Positions 1-7,812 of a stretch of DNA of 64,000 nucleotides are shown here, piece after piece; position 1 is the first letter of the stretch, and each line of letters begins with the position of its first letter. The notes beneath the pieces are model-generated. The model did no database searches and was not told the origin of the DNA. It worked only from the letters and a program-made list of their open reading frames with translations. Source of the stretch: Massilia sp. 9I. GTDB lineage: Bacteria; Pseudomonadota; Gammaproteobacteria; Burkholderiales; Burkholderiaceae_D. Made by a program: the position numbers and the translations under genes. The stretch is from assembly GCF_902506415.1 (NCBI RefSeq), contig NZ_LR733275.1, positions 2,767,795-2,831,794 on the forward strand. Direction: 5' to 3'.

Positions 1-392
1 TGTATCCGGTGCTGCGCCAGCATGCCGAGCGCCTGCTGAGCGAACGCAGCGCCGCCGGCGACGGCATCCTGGCGCAGGTGCGCGCCATGCTCATCCAGAA
101 GCTCCCGCATGGCGGAGCGCGGCTGCCGCTCATCGCAGAGCATCTCGGCATGTCACCGCGCACCCTGCAGCGTAAGCTCGCCGATGCCGGCACCAGCTTC
201 CAGGACCTGCTCGACGGCGCCCGCTATGAGCTGGCGCGCGGATATCTGGTCCAGCGCGACCTGAGCCTGGTCGATATCGCCTTCCTGCTGGGTTACCAGG
301 AACAGAGCGCCTTCACGCACGCCTTCCGCGAGTGGGCGGGCATCAATCCCGGTGCATGGCGCGAAGCCGCTGCTGTAGAATCGGGATCCTGA
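1..392 (+). CDS. AraC-family transcriptional regulator, C-terminal part (cut by window edge)
   Basis: The reading frame is open to the first base, so the start lies outside the window. What remains ends in an AraC-type double helix-turn-helix: a first helix pair around HLGMSPRTLQRKL and a second around DIAFLLGYQEQSAFTHAFREW, followed by the usual G-x-x-P-x-x-W-R close. This arrangement matches the AraC groups whose N-terminal part is a 'AraC_binding_2/ligand' domain, but that part cannot be seen. The target is unknown; the next gene is a small unrelated protein on the same strand. Confidence 0.85.
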   Translation, partial: YPVLRQHAERLLSERSAAGDGILAQVRAMLIQKLPHGGARLPLIAEHLGMSPRTLQRKLADAGTSFQDLLDGARYELARGYLVQRDLSLVDIAFLLGYQEQSAFTHAFREWAGINPGAWREAAAVESGS

Positions 393-411
393 ATCAAGAA
401 AGTGACACGAC

Positions 412-609
412 ATGGCAAAGAAAGAAGAGCTCGACGAGGAAACCCTGGCGTTCATCCAGTGGTGCATCGAGGTAGAAGGTTTCCTGGTTGCAGGTGGCGC
501 CACCGTGAAGCAGGCGCAGGACCACATCGAAGAGCAGGTCGAATGGTTCACCGACCAGTTCTACGACGGCCTCACGCCCGAGGAAGCCGCGAAGGAAGCC
601 CTGGCCTGA
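412..609 (+). CDS. Small acidic conserved hypothetical protein (65 aa)
   Basis: A 65-residue acidic, mostly helical protein (MAKKEELDEE... to EEAAKEALA) that starts 19 bases after the AraC stop. It has no signal peptide, membrane segment or cysteine motif. I do not recognise a function. The coding frame shows the same third-position GC bias as its neighbours, which supports it being real. It precedes the dapC promoter, so it is more likely to be co-transcribed with the AraC gene than with dapC. Confidence 0.6.
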   Translation: MAKKEELDEETLAFIQWCIEVEGFLVAGGATVKQAQDHIEEQVEWFTDQFYDGLTPEEAAKEALA

Positions 610-662
610 GCAGGCGCCCGACCCGGGCTGGGCAGCCGTCCATCGCTCTTGCCTGCAAGGGC

Positions 663-668
663 TATAAT
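663..668 (+). promoter_or_regulatory. Candidate -10 element for dapC
   Basis: A perfect TATAAT stands 38 bases before the GTG at 706. Transcription would begin near 675, downstream of the alternative TTG at 649, so this element supports the shorter dapC start. No good -35 hexamer is visible at the right spacing. Confidence 0.5.
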
Positions 669-705
669 TGTCGGAATCTCGAAAGCGACAATACCGGCTA
701 CCGAC

Positions 706-1917
706 GTGAACCCACATCTCGACCAGCTCCACCCCTACCCCTTCGAACAACTGCGCCAGCTGTTCAGCGGCGTCACCCCGAACCCGGCCCATAGCCCGAT
801 CAGCCTGGGCATCGGCGAACCGAAGCACCCCACGCCCTCCTTCATCGAAAAAGCGCTGATGCATGCGATGACCGGGCTGGCGGTCTACCCGAGCACCCAT
901 GGCGGCGAGCCGCTGCGCACGGCGATCGCCGGCTGGCTCGAGCGCCGCTACGGCATCCCGGCAGTCGACCCGGCCACCATGGTGCTGCCGGTGAACGGTT
1001 CGCGCGAGGCCCTGTTCGCCTTTGCCCAGTGCGTGGTCGACGCGCGCAGCGGCGATGCGCTGGTGATGAGCCCCAACCCCTTCTACCAGATCTACGAAGG
1101 CGCGGCCTACCTCAGCGGCGCGACGCCCTATTACGTCAACTCCGAACCGGGCCGCAACTTCGCGCCCGACTTCGGTAGCGTGCCGGATGAAGTGTGGGCG
1201 CGCGTGCAGCTGCTGTTCGTCTGCTCGCCAGGCAACCCGACCGGCGCCGTGCTCACCCAGGAAGACTGGCGGCAGCTGTTCGAACTGTCGGACCGCCACG
1301 GCTTCGTGATCGCCTCCGATGAGTGCTATTCCGAGATCTATTTCGGCGCCACGCCGCCGCTGGGTGCGCTCGAAGCGGCGCACCAGCTGGGCCGGAGCAG
1401 CGGCGAGCGTCCCTACGCCAAGCTGGTCGTGTTCTCCAGCCTGTCGAAGCGTTCCAACGTGCCGGGCATGCGCTCGGGCTTCGTGGCGGGCGATCCGCAG
1501 CTGCTGAAGAAATTCCTGCTCTACCGTACCTACTGCGGCGGCGCGATGTCGCCGCCGATCCAGGCAGCATCCGTGGCGGCCTGGAACGACGAACACCACG
1601 TTCAGGACAACCGCGCGCTCTACCGCGAGAAATTCCAGCTGATCACCCCGCTCTTGAGGCAGGTGATGGATGTCGAGCTGCCCGACGCCGGCTTCTACCT
1701 GTGGGCCGACGTGCGCCGCACCGGCCTGGCCGACACCGAGTTCGCACGCCGCCTCTACGCCGAATATAATGTGACGGTTTTGCCGGGAAGTTATCTTGCA
1801 CGCGAAGCGCACGGCATCAATCCGGGCCGCGACCGCATCCGCATGGCGCTGGTTGCCAGCGTCGACGAAGGACTCGAAGCGGCCAACCGTATCGTCGAGT
1901 TCTGCAAATCGCTGTGA
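706..1917 (+). CDS. dapC: Succinyldiaminopimelate transaminase
   Basis: A fold-type I PLP aminotransferase of about 403 residues that converts N-succinyl-2-amino-6-ketopimelate to N-succinyl-LL-2,6-diaminopimelate in the succinylase branch of lysine and peptidoglycan synthesis. The PLP lysine is in the [17 protein letters not shown] block (Lys248 from this start); SPGNPTG and a late RIRM arginine are also present. The start is taken at GTG 706, which gives the family's usual [14 protein letters not shown]-terminus; an in-frame TTG at 649 would add 19 unconserved residues and lies upstream of the predicted transcription start. dapD follows 40 bases later, and dapE is about 11 kb downstream. 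Confidence 0.92.
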   Translation: MNPHLDQLHPYPFEQLRQLFSGVTPNPAHSPISLGIGEPKHPTPSFIEKALMHAMTGLAVYPSTHGGEPLRTAIAGWLERRYGIPAVDPATMVLPVNGSREALFAFAQCVVDARSGDALVMSPNPFYQIYEGAAYLSGATPYYVNSEPGRNFAPDFGSVPDEVWARVQLLFVCSPGNPTGAVLTQEDWRQLFELSDRHGFVIASDECYSEIYFGATPPLGALEAAHQLGRSSGERPYAKLVVFSSLSKRSNVPGMRSGFVAGDPQLLKKFLLYRTYCGGAMSPPIQAASVAAWNDEHHVQDNRALYREKFQLITPLLRQVMDVELPDAGFYLWADVRRTGLADTEFARRLYAEYNVTVLPGSYLAREAHGINPGRDRIRMALVASVDEGLEAANRIVEFCKSL

Positions 1918-1957
1918 CCGGCAGCACCACCGAATCAACTCAACCATAGAAGCAATC

Positions 1958-2785
1958 ATGACCCAACAACTCCAGAACATCATCGACACCGCGTGGGAAC
2001 AGCGCGCGGAGATCAGCCCGTCCAGCGCCAGCCCTGAGGTGCGCGACGCGGTCGCCCACGTGCTCGCAGGCCTGGATGCCGGCACCCTGCGCGTGGCGCA
2101 GAAAGACAGCGGCAGCTGGGTCGTGAACCAGTGGATCAAGAAGGCCGTCCTGCTGTCCTTCCGCCTCGAGAACAACGTCCCGGTCGCGGGCGGCGGCGGG
2201 ATGCAGTTCTACGACAAGGTCCCGACCAAGTTCGCCGACTACACCCCGGAAGACTTCGCCAAGGGCGGCTTCCGCGTGGTGCCGCCGGCAGTCGCGCGCC
2301 GCGGCAGCTTCATCGGCAAGAACGTGGTCCTGATGCCGTCCTACGTCAACATCGGCGCCTATGTCGATGAAGGCGCGATGGTCGACACCTGGGCCACCGT
2401 CGGCTCCTGCGCCCAGATCGGCAAGAACGTGCACCTGTCGGGCGGCGTCGGCATCGGCGGCGTGCTGGAACCGATGCAGGCCAACCCGACCATCATCGAA
2501 GACAACTGCTTCATCGGCGCCCGCTCGGAGATCGTCGAAGGCGTGATCGTCGAAGAGAACTCGGTGATCTCGATGGGCGTGTACATCGGCCAGTCGACCA
2601 AGATCTACAACCGCGAAACCGGCGAGGTCAGCTACGGCCGCATTCCTTCCGGCTCGGTGGTGGTCTCGGGCAGCCTGCCGTCCGCCGACGGCAAGTACAG
2701 CCTGTACTGCGCCGTCATCGTCAAGCGCGTCGATGCGCAGACGCGTTCGAAGACCGGCATCAACGAGCTGCTGCGCGGCCACTGA
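1958..2785 (+). CDS. dapD: 2,3,4,5-tetrahydropyridine-2,6-dicarboxylate N-succinyltransferase
   Basis: A 275-residue left-handed parallel beta-helix acyltransferase that succinylates tetrahydrodipicolinate with succinyl-CoA. The hexapeptide repeat region (about residues 105-220, with blocks such as [20 protein letters not shown] and [19 protein letters not shown]) and the N-terminal helical domain are complete. The ATG at 1958 gives [10 protein letters not shown], the standard start; further in-frame starts inside dapC would add unrelated sequence. It is 40 bases from dapC and probably co-transcribed. Confidence 0.96.
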   Translation: MTQQLQNIIDTAWEQRAEISPSSASPEVRDAVAHVLAGLDAGTLRVAQKDSGSWVVNQWIKKAVLLSFRLENNVPVAGGGGMQFYDKVPTKFADYTPEDFAKGGFRVVPPAVARRGSFIGKNVVLMPSYVNIGAYVDEGAMVDTWATVGSCAQIGKNVHLSGGVGIGGVLEPMQANPTIIEDNCFIGARSEIVEGVIVEENSVISMGVYIGQSTKIYNRETGEVSYGRIPSGSVVVSGSLPSADGKYSLYCAVIVKRVDAQTRSKTGINELLRGH

Positions 2786-2922
2786 TCCCAGGCGCCTGCG
2801 CGCCACCCGGCCGGGCCCCCACGGTGGCCCGGCCCACCTTCCTGCCGTTCCACTTCCGGTTCCGCTTTCCCCAGGTTCCTCTGTTCGCCCCCACGGCGCG
2901 GTATTGACCCGCTCATCGCTTC

Positions 2923-2935
2923 GTCCTGGACAAAA
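2923..2935 (+). promoter_or_regulatory. Upstream candidate operator of the pyp operon
   Basis: GTCCTGGACAAAA. It repeats, with one change, the site at 2987-2999 (GTCCTAGACAAAA). The centres are about 64 bases apart, close to six helical turns, so both would face the same side of the DNA. It lies just upstream of the expected -35 position. Binding by the MerR regulator encoded at the end of the operon is an inference. Confidence 0.5.
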
Positions 2936-2973
2936 CATTGCCAATTCCCGCCGTTTATTTCCACAAGGTAATG

Positions 2974-2979
2974 TATAGT
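2974..2979 (+). promoter_or_regulatory. Candidate -10 element of the pyp operon
   Basis: TATAGT, placed between the two repeated GTCCTnGACAAAA sites and 41 bases before the pyp start. The -35 region (about 2951-2957) is poor, as expected for an activator- or repressor-controlled promoter. Confidence 0.45.
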
Positions 2980-2982
2980 CCG

Positions 2983-2999
2983 TTTTGTCCTAGACAAAA
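2983..2999 (+). promoter_or_regulatory. Downstream candidate operator of the pyp operon (perfect palindrome)
   Basis: TTTTGTC-CTA-GACAAAA is a perfect 7+7 palindrome with a 3-base centre. It sits at the expected transcription start after the -10 at 2974. Occupancy here would block initiation, which fits a CarH-like repressor that releases DNA in light. This is inference from position and symmetry. Confidence 0.55.
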
Positions 3000-3020
3000 T
3001 GACTAACTCAAAGGAAGAAC

Positions 3021-3413
3021 ATGACCATTGGAAGCCTGAACGTGATTGCCTTCGGCAAGGATGACATCGAGAACAAACTCACCACGATGTCGGCGAAACA
3101 GATCGATGAACTGGCCTTCGGCGCCATCCAGCTCGACGAGCAGGGAAAGATCCTGCGCTATAACGAAGCGGAAGCCCAGATCACGGGGCGCCAGGCCAGC
3201 GCCGTTATCGGCAGCAATTTCTTCCGCGACGTCGCGCCCTGCACCAACACGCCGCGCTTCAAGGGCATCTTCGACGCCGGCGTGCGCACCAACACGCTCA
3301 ACACCATGTTCGAGTACGTGTTCGACTACAAAATGAACCCGACCAAGGTCAAGATCCACATGAAGAAGGCGATCAGCGACGGTACCTACTGGATCTTCGT
3401 CAAGCGCCTGTAA
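3021..3413 (+). CDS. pyp: Photoactive yellow protein (blue-light PAS photoreceptor)
   Basis: A 130-residue PAS-domain protein collinear along its whole length with Halorhodospira PYP. The chromophore cysteine is Cys74 in the DVAPCTNTP block; the chromophore hydrogen-bond partners Tyr47 and Glu51 and the gating Arg57 are all present, each at the Halorhodospira number plus five (Tyr42, Glu46, Arg52, Cys69). PYP binds p-coumarate as a thioester on that cysteine and undergoes a blue-light photocycle. A clear AAGGAAG ribosome site at 3011-3017 supports the start. The next gene activates the chromophore, and a cobalamin-type MerR gene closes the operon. No tyrosine ammonia-lyase is seen, so the p-coumarate source is not in this window. 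Confidence 0.95.
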   Translation: MTIGSLNVIAFGKDDIENKLTTMSAKQIDELAFGAIQLDEQGKILRYNEAEAQITGRQASAVIGSNFFRDVAPCTNTPRFKGIFDAGVRTNTLNTMFEYVFDYKMNPTKVKIHMKKAISDGTYWIFVKRL

Positions 3414-3417
3414 GCCC

Positions 3418-4659
3418 ATGCACATTACGCCCCCGCGCCTGAACCCATGGTGGACCGCACGCGCCGCACTGCTGCGCTTTGTCGCCGACCTGGTTGCCGG
3501 CGAGCTGGCGGCATTGCGCCACGCTCCCCTGGTCCAGCCGGGGACCTGGATGGAGACGATGTCGCTCGAGGAAGAACTCGGGCTCGACTCGCTCGAATTC
3601 CTGCACATCGCCGGCGCCCTGAGCGGAGCGCTGCAAATGCAGCACAGCGGCATCGAGGACTACCTGCTGGCCCGGCGCACGCTGGGAGACTGGGTCGACA
3701 TCGCGGCTGCGGCCCTGCAGCACCGCGACAGCGAACTGCGCTTCAGTACCTCGGGCAGCACCGGCCAGCCGAAACACTGCCTGCATGCCCTCGACCGTCT
3801 CGAACAGGAGGCGGCGACGCTTGCCGCCCTGTTCCCCGGACGGCGCCGGCTGCTGGTGGCGGTTCCCAGCCACCACATCTACGGCTTCCTGTTTTCCCAG
3901 CTGCTGCCGCGCCACCTGGGCCTGGCGCCGGACCAGGTATGCGGCATCCGCGCCCGCCTGCCTTCGCAGCTCGCCCAGCTGGCCCAGCCGGGTGACCTGG
4001 TGGTCGGCTACCCGCAGTTCTGGCAGGCCGCTGTCCAGGCAGCGCCAGGCTTCGCAGAGGACGTCATGGGCGTCACCTCGACCGCCCCCTGCCCCGATCC
4101 GGTGGCCGCGGCAAGCGCCGACGCCGGGCTGGCGGCGCTGATCCAGGTCTACGGTTCTTCCGAGACCGGTGGACTGGGCTGGCGCACTTCGCACCTCGAC
4201 CCTTATCGCCTGCTGCCCTACCTCGCGCGTACCGGCGCGGACAGCGGCGAATCCTCGCTCGTGCAGCGTAGCCTGCCCGACGGGCGCACCGAACGCCTGC
4301 GCGCCCAGGACCATCTGGAATGGCAGGACGAGCGCAGCTTCGTGGTCGGTGCGCGCCACGACGGCGCCGTGCAGGTCGGTGGCGTGAACGTCTTCCCCGC
4401 GCGGGTGCGCGACGTCCTGCTGGCGCATCCCGACGTCGCGGACGCCGCGGTACGCCTGATGCGTCCGGACGAAGGCAATCGTTTGAAAGCCTTCGTCGTC
4501 CCGCATCCCGCAAGCGTCGCCGACGCTGCATTCCTTGCGCGCTTGCGCGCCTGGATCGACGCCCGCCTGGCGGCGCCGGAGCGTCCGAAGGCGCTGAGCA
4601 CCGGCGCCGCACTGCCAAGCACCGCCATGGGCAAAGCCGCCGACTGGACGATCGAATGA
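3418..4659 (+). CDS. pcl: p-Coumarate ligase for PYP activation, with N-terminal acyl-carrier-like segment
   Basis: An adenylate-forming (ANL superfamily) enzyme of 413 residues that should activate p-coumarate for loading onto PYP. The ATP-binding loop STSGSTGQPK is at 110-119, YGSSETGG at 245-252, the hinge/A8 region at about 310-327, and the catalytic C-terminal lysine Lys406 in STAMGK. It fits the short ligase family linked to PYP (known as TIGR02372) and is shorter than plant-type 4-coumarate:CoA ligases. Residues about 15-100 carry LGLDSLEFL with Ser58, which resembles a phosphopantetheine attachment site of acyl carrier proteins. It begins 4 bases after the pyp stop and overlaps the next gene (ATGA), so translation is coupled. 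Confidence 0.88.
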   Translation: MHITPPRLNPWWTARAALLRFVADLVAGELAALRHAPLVQPGTWMETMSLEEELGLDSLEFLHIAGALSGALQMQHSGIEDYLLARRTLGDWVDIAAAALQHRDSELRFSTSGSTGQPKHCLHALDRLEQEAATLAALFPGRRRLLVAVPSHHIYGFLFSQLLPRHLGLAPDQVCGIRARLPSQLAQLAQPGDLVVGYPQFWQAAVQAAPGFAEDVMGVTSTAPCPDPVAAASADAGLAALIQVYGSSETGGLGWRTSHLDPYRLLPYLARTGADSGESSLVQRSLPDGRTERLRAQDHLEWQDERSFVVGARHDGAVQVGGVNVFPARVRDVLLAHPDVADAAVRLMRPDEGNRLKAFVVPHPASVADAAFLARLRAWIDARLAAPERPKALSTGAALPSTAMGKAADWTIE

Positions 4660-5576
4660 AGCACGAAGCAGACCGCCTTGCCAACCTGTCCATCGCCGCG
4701 GTCGAACGCGAAACCCGTCTGTCGAAAGACACCCTGCGTGCGTGGGAAAAGCGCTACGGCTTTCCCACGCCGGAGCGGGACGCCAACGGCGAGCGCTGCT
4801 ACCCGGTCGAGCAGGTCGAGCGCCTGCACCTGATGCGGCGCCTGCTGGACCAGGGACTACGGCCGGGCCGGCTGGCGCGCCTGTCGCTGGCCGAACTGAC
4901 CAGGCTCGCGCAACGCCCCGCCACGCACGCGGCGCTGCACGCCGGGCTTGAAGAGGAAACGCTCGCCGCCTTGCTGGACACGCTCAAGCGCGACCCGGCG
5001 GGCTTGCAGGGCGCCATGCAGCACCAGCTGGCGAGGGCCGGCCTGGAGCGCTTCGTGACGCAGCTCGTGGCCCCACTGACGGCGCGCGTCGGCGCCGGCT
5101 GGGAAGACGGCACGCTCGACATCTTCGACGAACACTTCTATACCGAAACCACGCTGCGCATCCTGCGCCAGGCGATCGGCGCCCTGCCCCCTGGCGCGCA
5201 GGCGCGCGTCCTGCTCACCACCTTGCCCGGCGAATCCCATGGACTCGGCCTCGTCATGGCGGAAGCACTGCTGGCGCTGGACGGCGCCACCTGCATCGCG
5301 CTGGGTACGCAGACGCCGCCATCGAGCATCGTGCGCGCGGCACGCATCCACGCGGCGGACGTGGTGGCGCTATCGTTTTCGGCGGCCTACCCGCGCCGCC
5401 AGATCGGCCCCGCCCTGCAGCAGCTGCGCCAGCTCCTGCCGCCCGCAGTCGCCCTCTGGGCCGGCGGAGCCAGCGCGGCGGACGTCGCCGCCATCGAGGG
5501 CGTCGTCCTGCTGCCGACGCTGGACGACGGCCGGCGCGCACTGGCGGCCGGGCGTTTCCCCAAGCTTCCTTCGTGA
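4656..5576 (+). CDS. MerR-family regulator with cobalamin-binding domain (CarH/LitR-like)
   Basis: A 306-residue protein: MerR winged helix (about 10-80, ETRLSKDTLRAWEKRYGFP), a helical linker (about 95-165) and a B12-binding Rossmann domain (about 183-300). Compared with Thermus CarH the cobalamin residues fall at a constant offset of 18: Trp149 (Trp131), Glu159-His160 (Glu141-His142) and lower-ligand His195 in ESHGLG (His177). The position of CarH His132, the residue that ligates cobalt after photolysis, is Glu150. CarH/LitR proteins use adenosylcobalamin as a light sensor and regulate light-induced genes. The start overlaps the pcl stop by four bases. It may control its own operon through the sites at 2923 and 2983. 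Confidence 0.88.
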   Translation: MKHEADRLANLSIAAVERETRLSKDTLRAWEKRYGFPTPERDANGERCYPVEQVERLHLMRRLLDQGLRPGRLARLSLAELTRLAQRPATHAALHAGLEEETLAALLDTLKRDPAGLQGAMQHQLARAGLERFVTQLVAPLTARVGAGWEDGTLDIFDEHFYTETTLRILRQAIGALPPGAQARVLLTTLPGESHGLGLVMAEALLALDGATCIALGTQTPPSSIVRAARIHAADVVALSFSAAYPRRQIGPALQQLRQLLPPAVALWAGGASAADVAAIEGVVLLPTLDDGRRALAAGRFPKLPS

Positions 5577-5624
5577 GTTAGAATCATTGCACGACGAATT
5601 TACGCGAAGCAAAGGATCTGAACC

Positions 5625-6770
5625 ATGATGATGGAACGGCTGTTCCAATTAATGAAGGAAAAGAACGCCTCCGACATGTTCTTCGCGGCGAACTCGCCTG
5701 TTCACATCAAGATCAACGGCAACCTCATCCCGATCAACCAGAACAAGCTCGAGCCGGAGAACATTCGCGTGCTGCTGTCCGAGATCGCGTCGCCCGAGCA
5801 GATGCTCGAGCTGGAACGGGACAACGAGCTCAACATGGGCGTGTCGGTGCCGAACCTGGGACGCTTCCGCCTGTCGGCCTTCCGCCAGCGCGGCTCGATC
5901 TCGGCCGTGTTCCGCTTCGTGCCGGCGAACATCCCGCCGATCGGCGAACTGGGCCTGCCGCCCGTGCTGTCCGAACTGATCATGGAAAAGCGCGGCCTGC
6001 TGCTGATCGTGGGCGCGACCGGCTCCGGCAAGTCGACCACCATCGCCTCGATGCTGGACCATCGCAACGACCAGCGCAGCGGCCATATCCTGACGCTGGA
6101 AGACCCGATCGAATACCTCTTCAAGAACAAGAAGTCGATCGTCAACCAGCGCGAGATCGGCAGCGACGCCACCAACTTCGCCACGGCGCTGCGCAACTCG
6201 ATGCGCCAGGCGCCGGACTGCATCCTGATCGGCGAGATCCGCGACAAGGAAACCATGGCGGCCGCGCTCGCGTATGCGCAATCGGGCCACCTGGTGCTGG
6301 CCACCCTGCACGCCAACAACAGCTACAACGCGCTGAACCGCATCATCAGCTTCTACCCGATCGAAAACCGCGCCGCCCTGCTGCAGGATCTCTCGTCGGC
6401 GGTGAAGGCGATCGTCTCGCAGCGCCTGATCAAATCCAGCGCCGGCGGCCAGCGCCAGGCCGCGGTCGAGGTGATGCTGAACACCCGCTACATCGCCGAC
6501 CTGATCGAAAAGGGCGAGATCGGCCAGATCAAGGACGCGATGGACAAGAGCCTGTCGCCGGGTTCGCAGTCCTTCGAGACCGCGCTGCTCAAGCTGGTCA
6601 AGGACGGCCTGGTGACGCAGGAAGAAGCCCTGGCCAACGCCGACTCGGCCACCAACCTGCTCTGGCTGCTCAACAACGGGCCGGACAGCCAGGTGCAGCA
6701 GCCGGAAGAGCAGGACAAGCCCAAGGACCAGCCGGGCACTTCCTTTACCGAATTCACCCTGAATTCCTGA
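5625..6770 (+). CDS. pilU: Type IV pilus retraction ATPase, PilT/PilU family
   Basis: A 381-residue secretion-superfamily hexameric ATPase powering pilus retraction at the inner membrane. The N-terminal PAS-like domain (1-110), Walker A GATGSGKST (130-138), Asp box around LTLEDPIEYLF, Walker B ILIGEIRDKETM and the His box LATLHANNS are intact. The N-terminus (MERLFQLMKEKNASDMFF) and the acidic, glutamine-rich C-terminal tail after residue 345 match PilU better than PilT. No pilT neighbour is visible, so it may act with a PilT encoded elsewhere. A start one or two codons later is equally possible. Confidence 0.9.
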   Translation: MMMERLFQLMKEKNASDMFFAANSPVHIKINGNLIPINQNKLEPENIRVLLSEIASPEQMLELERDNELNMGVSVPNLGRFRLSAFRQRGSISAVFRFVPANIPPIGELGLPPVLSELIMEKRGLLLIVGATGSGKSTTIASMLDHRNDQRSGHILTLEDPIEYLFKNKKSIVNQREIGSDATNFATALRNSMRQAPDCILIGEIRDKETMAAALAYAQSGHLVLATLHANNSYNALNRIISFYPIENRAALLQDLSSAVKAIVSQRLIKSSAGGQRQAAVEVMLNTRYIADLIEKGEIGQIKDAMDKSLSPGSQSFETALLKLVKDGLVTQEEALANADSATNLLWLLNNGPDSQVQQPEEQDKPKDQPGTSFTEFTLNS

Positions 6771-6792
6771 CGCTGGGCGAACAGGCGCGGCG

Positions 6793-7677
6793 ATGTTCGA
6801 ACTGAGCCAGTTGCGCTGCTTCGTGGCGGTCGCCGAGGAACTGCACTTCGGCCGCGCCGCCGAGCGCCTGAACATGACCCAGCCGCCGCTGAGCCGCCAG
6901 ATCCGGCTGCTCGAACACCACGTCGGCGTCCGGCTGCTCGAACGGAACAGCCGCAGCGTCCACCTCACCGCTGCCGGCAAAGCCTTCTTCCCCGAAGCCG
7001 CCCGCATCCTGCGCATCGCCGAAGAAGCGACCTTCAGCGCACGCCGCGCCGCCAAGGGCGAACAGGGCAACCTGGCGATTGGCTTTACCTCGGCCTCGGG
7101 CTACAGCCTGCTGCCCGAAGTGGTGCGCCGCCTGCGCGAACACGCGCCCGGAGTGTCGCTGACGCTCAAGGAGCTGGTCAGCACGGCCCAGGTGGAAGCC
7201 CTCAACGCCGGTGAGCTCGACCTCGGCCTGCTGCGTCCCCACCCCATGAACGGCGAGCTGGAAAGCCGGCTGATCGCGCGCGAATCGCTGATGCTGGCGA
7301 TTCCCGAGAGCGAAGCCGACCAGTGGCCGCTGGTACCGAACCTCGGCAGCCTGCACGGCCGCCCCTTCGTCATGTACTCGCCCTACGAGGCCCGCCCCTT
7401 CTACCTGATGCTGACCGAGCGCTTTGCCCGCGCCGGCGTGGTGCCGGACGTGGTCGAGCACATCGGCCAGGTGCATACCATGCTGGCCCTGGTCAGGGCC
7501 GGCGTCGGCGCCGCAATGATCGCCGAAGGAGCCTCGCGCCTGAAGTTCGACGGCATTGTGATGCGCAGGGTCGATACCGAGCCGGTGGACATGGTGTGCG
7601 CCTACCGCCGCGACAACGAGAACCCAGTCCTGTCCCTGTTCCGGGAGCGGATCCTGCCCGGTTTCGACCGCTCCTGA
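6793..7677 (+). CDS. LysR-family regulator, probably of the glucarate operon
   Basis: A 294-residue LysR protein: winged helix-turn-helix at 1-60 (FVAVAEELHFGRAAERLNMTQPPLSRQI) and a periplasmic-binding-like effector domain from about 90. It resembles the BenM/CatR-like group that responds to aromatic or sugar-acid ligands. It stands directly upstream, in the same direction, of a porin, an MFS permease, glucarate dehydratase and a Bug receptor, so D-glucarate or galactarate is the likely effector; this is inferred from context. A perfect inverted repeat follows its stop at 7687-7711. Confidence 0.88.
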   Translation: MFELSQLRCFVAVAEELHFGRAAERLNMTQPPLSRQIRLLEHHVGVRLLERNSRSVHLTAAGKAFFPEAARILRIAEEATFSARRAAKGEQGNLAIGFTSASGYSLLPEVVRRLREHAPGVSLTLKELVSTAQVEALNAGELDLGLLRPHPMNGELESRLIARESLMLAIPESEADQWPLVPNLGSLHGRPFVMYSPYEARPFYLMLTERFARAGVVPDVVEHIGQVHTMLALVRAGVGAAMIAEGASRLKFDGIVMRRVDTEPVDMVCAYRRDNENPVLSLFRERILPGFDRS

Positions 7678-7686
7678 GCCGCCACC

Positions 7687-7711
7687 GATCAATTCAATCT
7701 GTGAATTGATC
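7687..7711 (+). promoter_or_regulatory. Perfect inverted repeat, candidate LysR operator
   Basis: GATCAATTCA and TGAATTGATC form 10-base arms with a 5-base spacer, 16 bases upstream of the -35 at 7727. There is no T-run after it, so it reads as an operator for the LysR protein and not as a terminator. Confidence 0.55.
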
Positions 7712-7726
7712 ACAATACTCTTTGAT

Positions 7727-7755
7727 TTGGTCATGAATCGATCAAGGCATATGAT
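7727..7755 (+). promoter_or_regulatory. Candidate sigma-70 promoter of the porin/glucarate operon
   Basis: TTGGTC and TATGAT are separated by 17 bases. The element starts 16 bases downstream of the inverted repeat at 7687 and ends 57 bases before the porin start. Confidence 0.5.
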
Positions 7756-7812
7756 CGTTTCAAACAAGACCACGCTGCGCGACAGCGGGATGACAAGATC
7801 AATGGAGACAGC

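Noticed and set aside
394..2175. Long open frame on the strand opposite dapC and dapD
   Set aside because: It runs antisense to two well-supported genes, has no recognisable domain and arises from the high third-position GC; the same holds for 6754-8874, 9275-10690 and other long antisense frames.
2809..2834. 9-base-pair GC hairpin after dapD as a terminator
   Set aside because: The stem (GGCCGGGCC/GGCCCGGCC) is perfect but no U-tract follows, so termination cannot be claimed.
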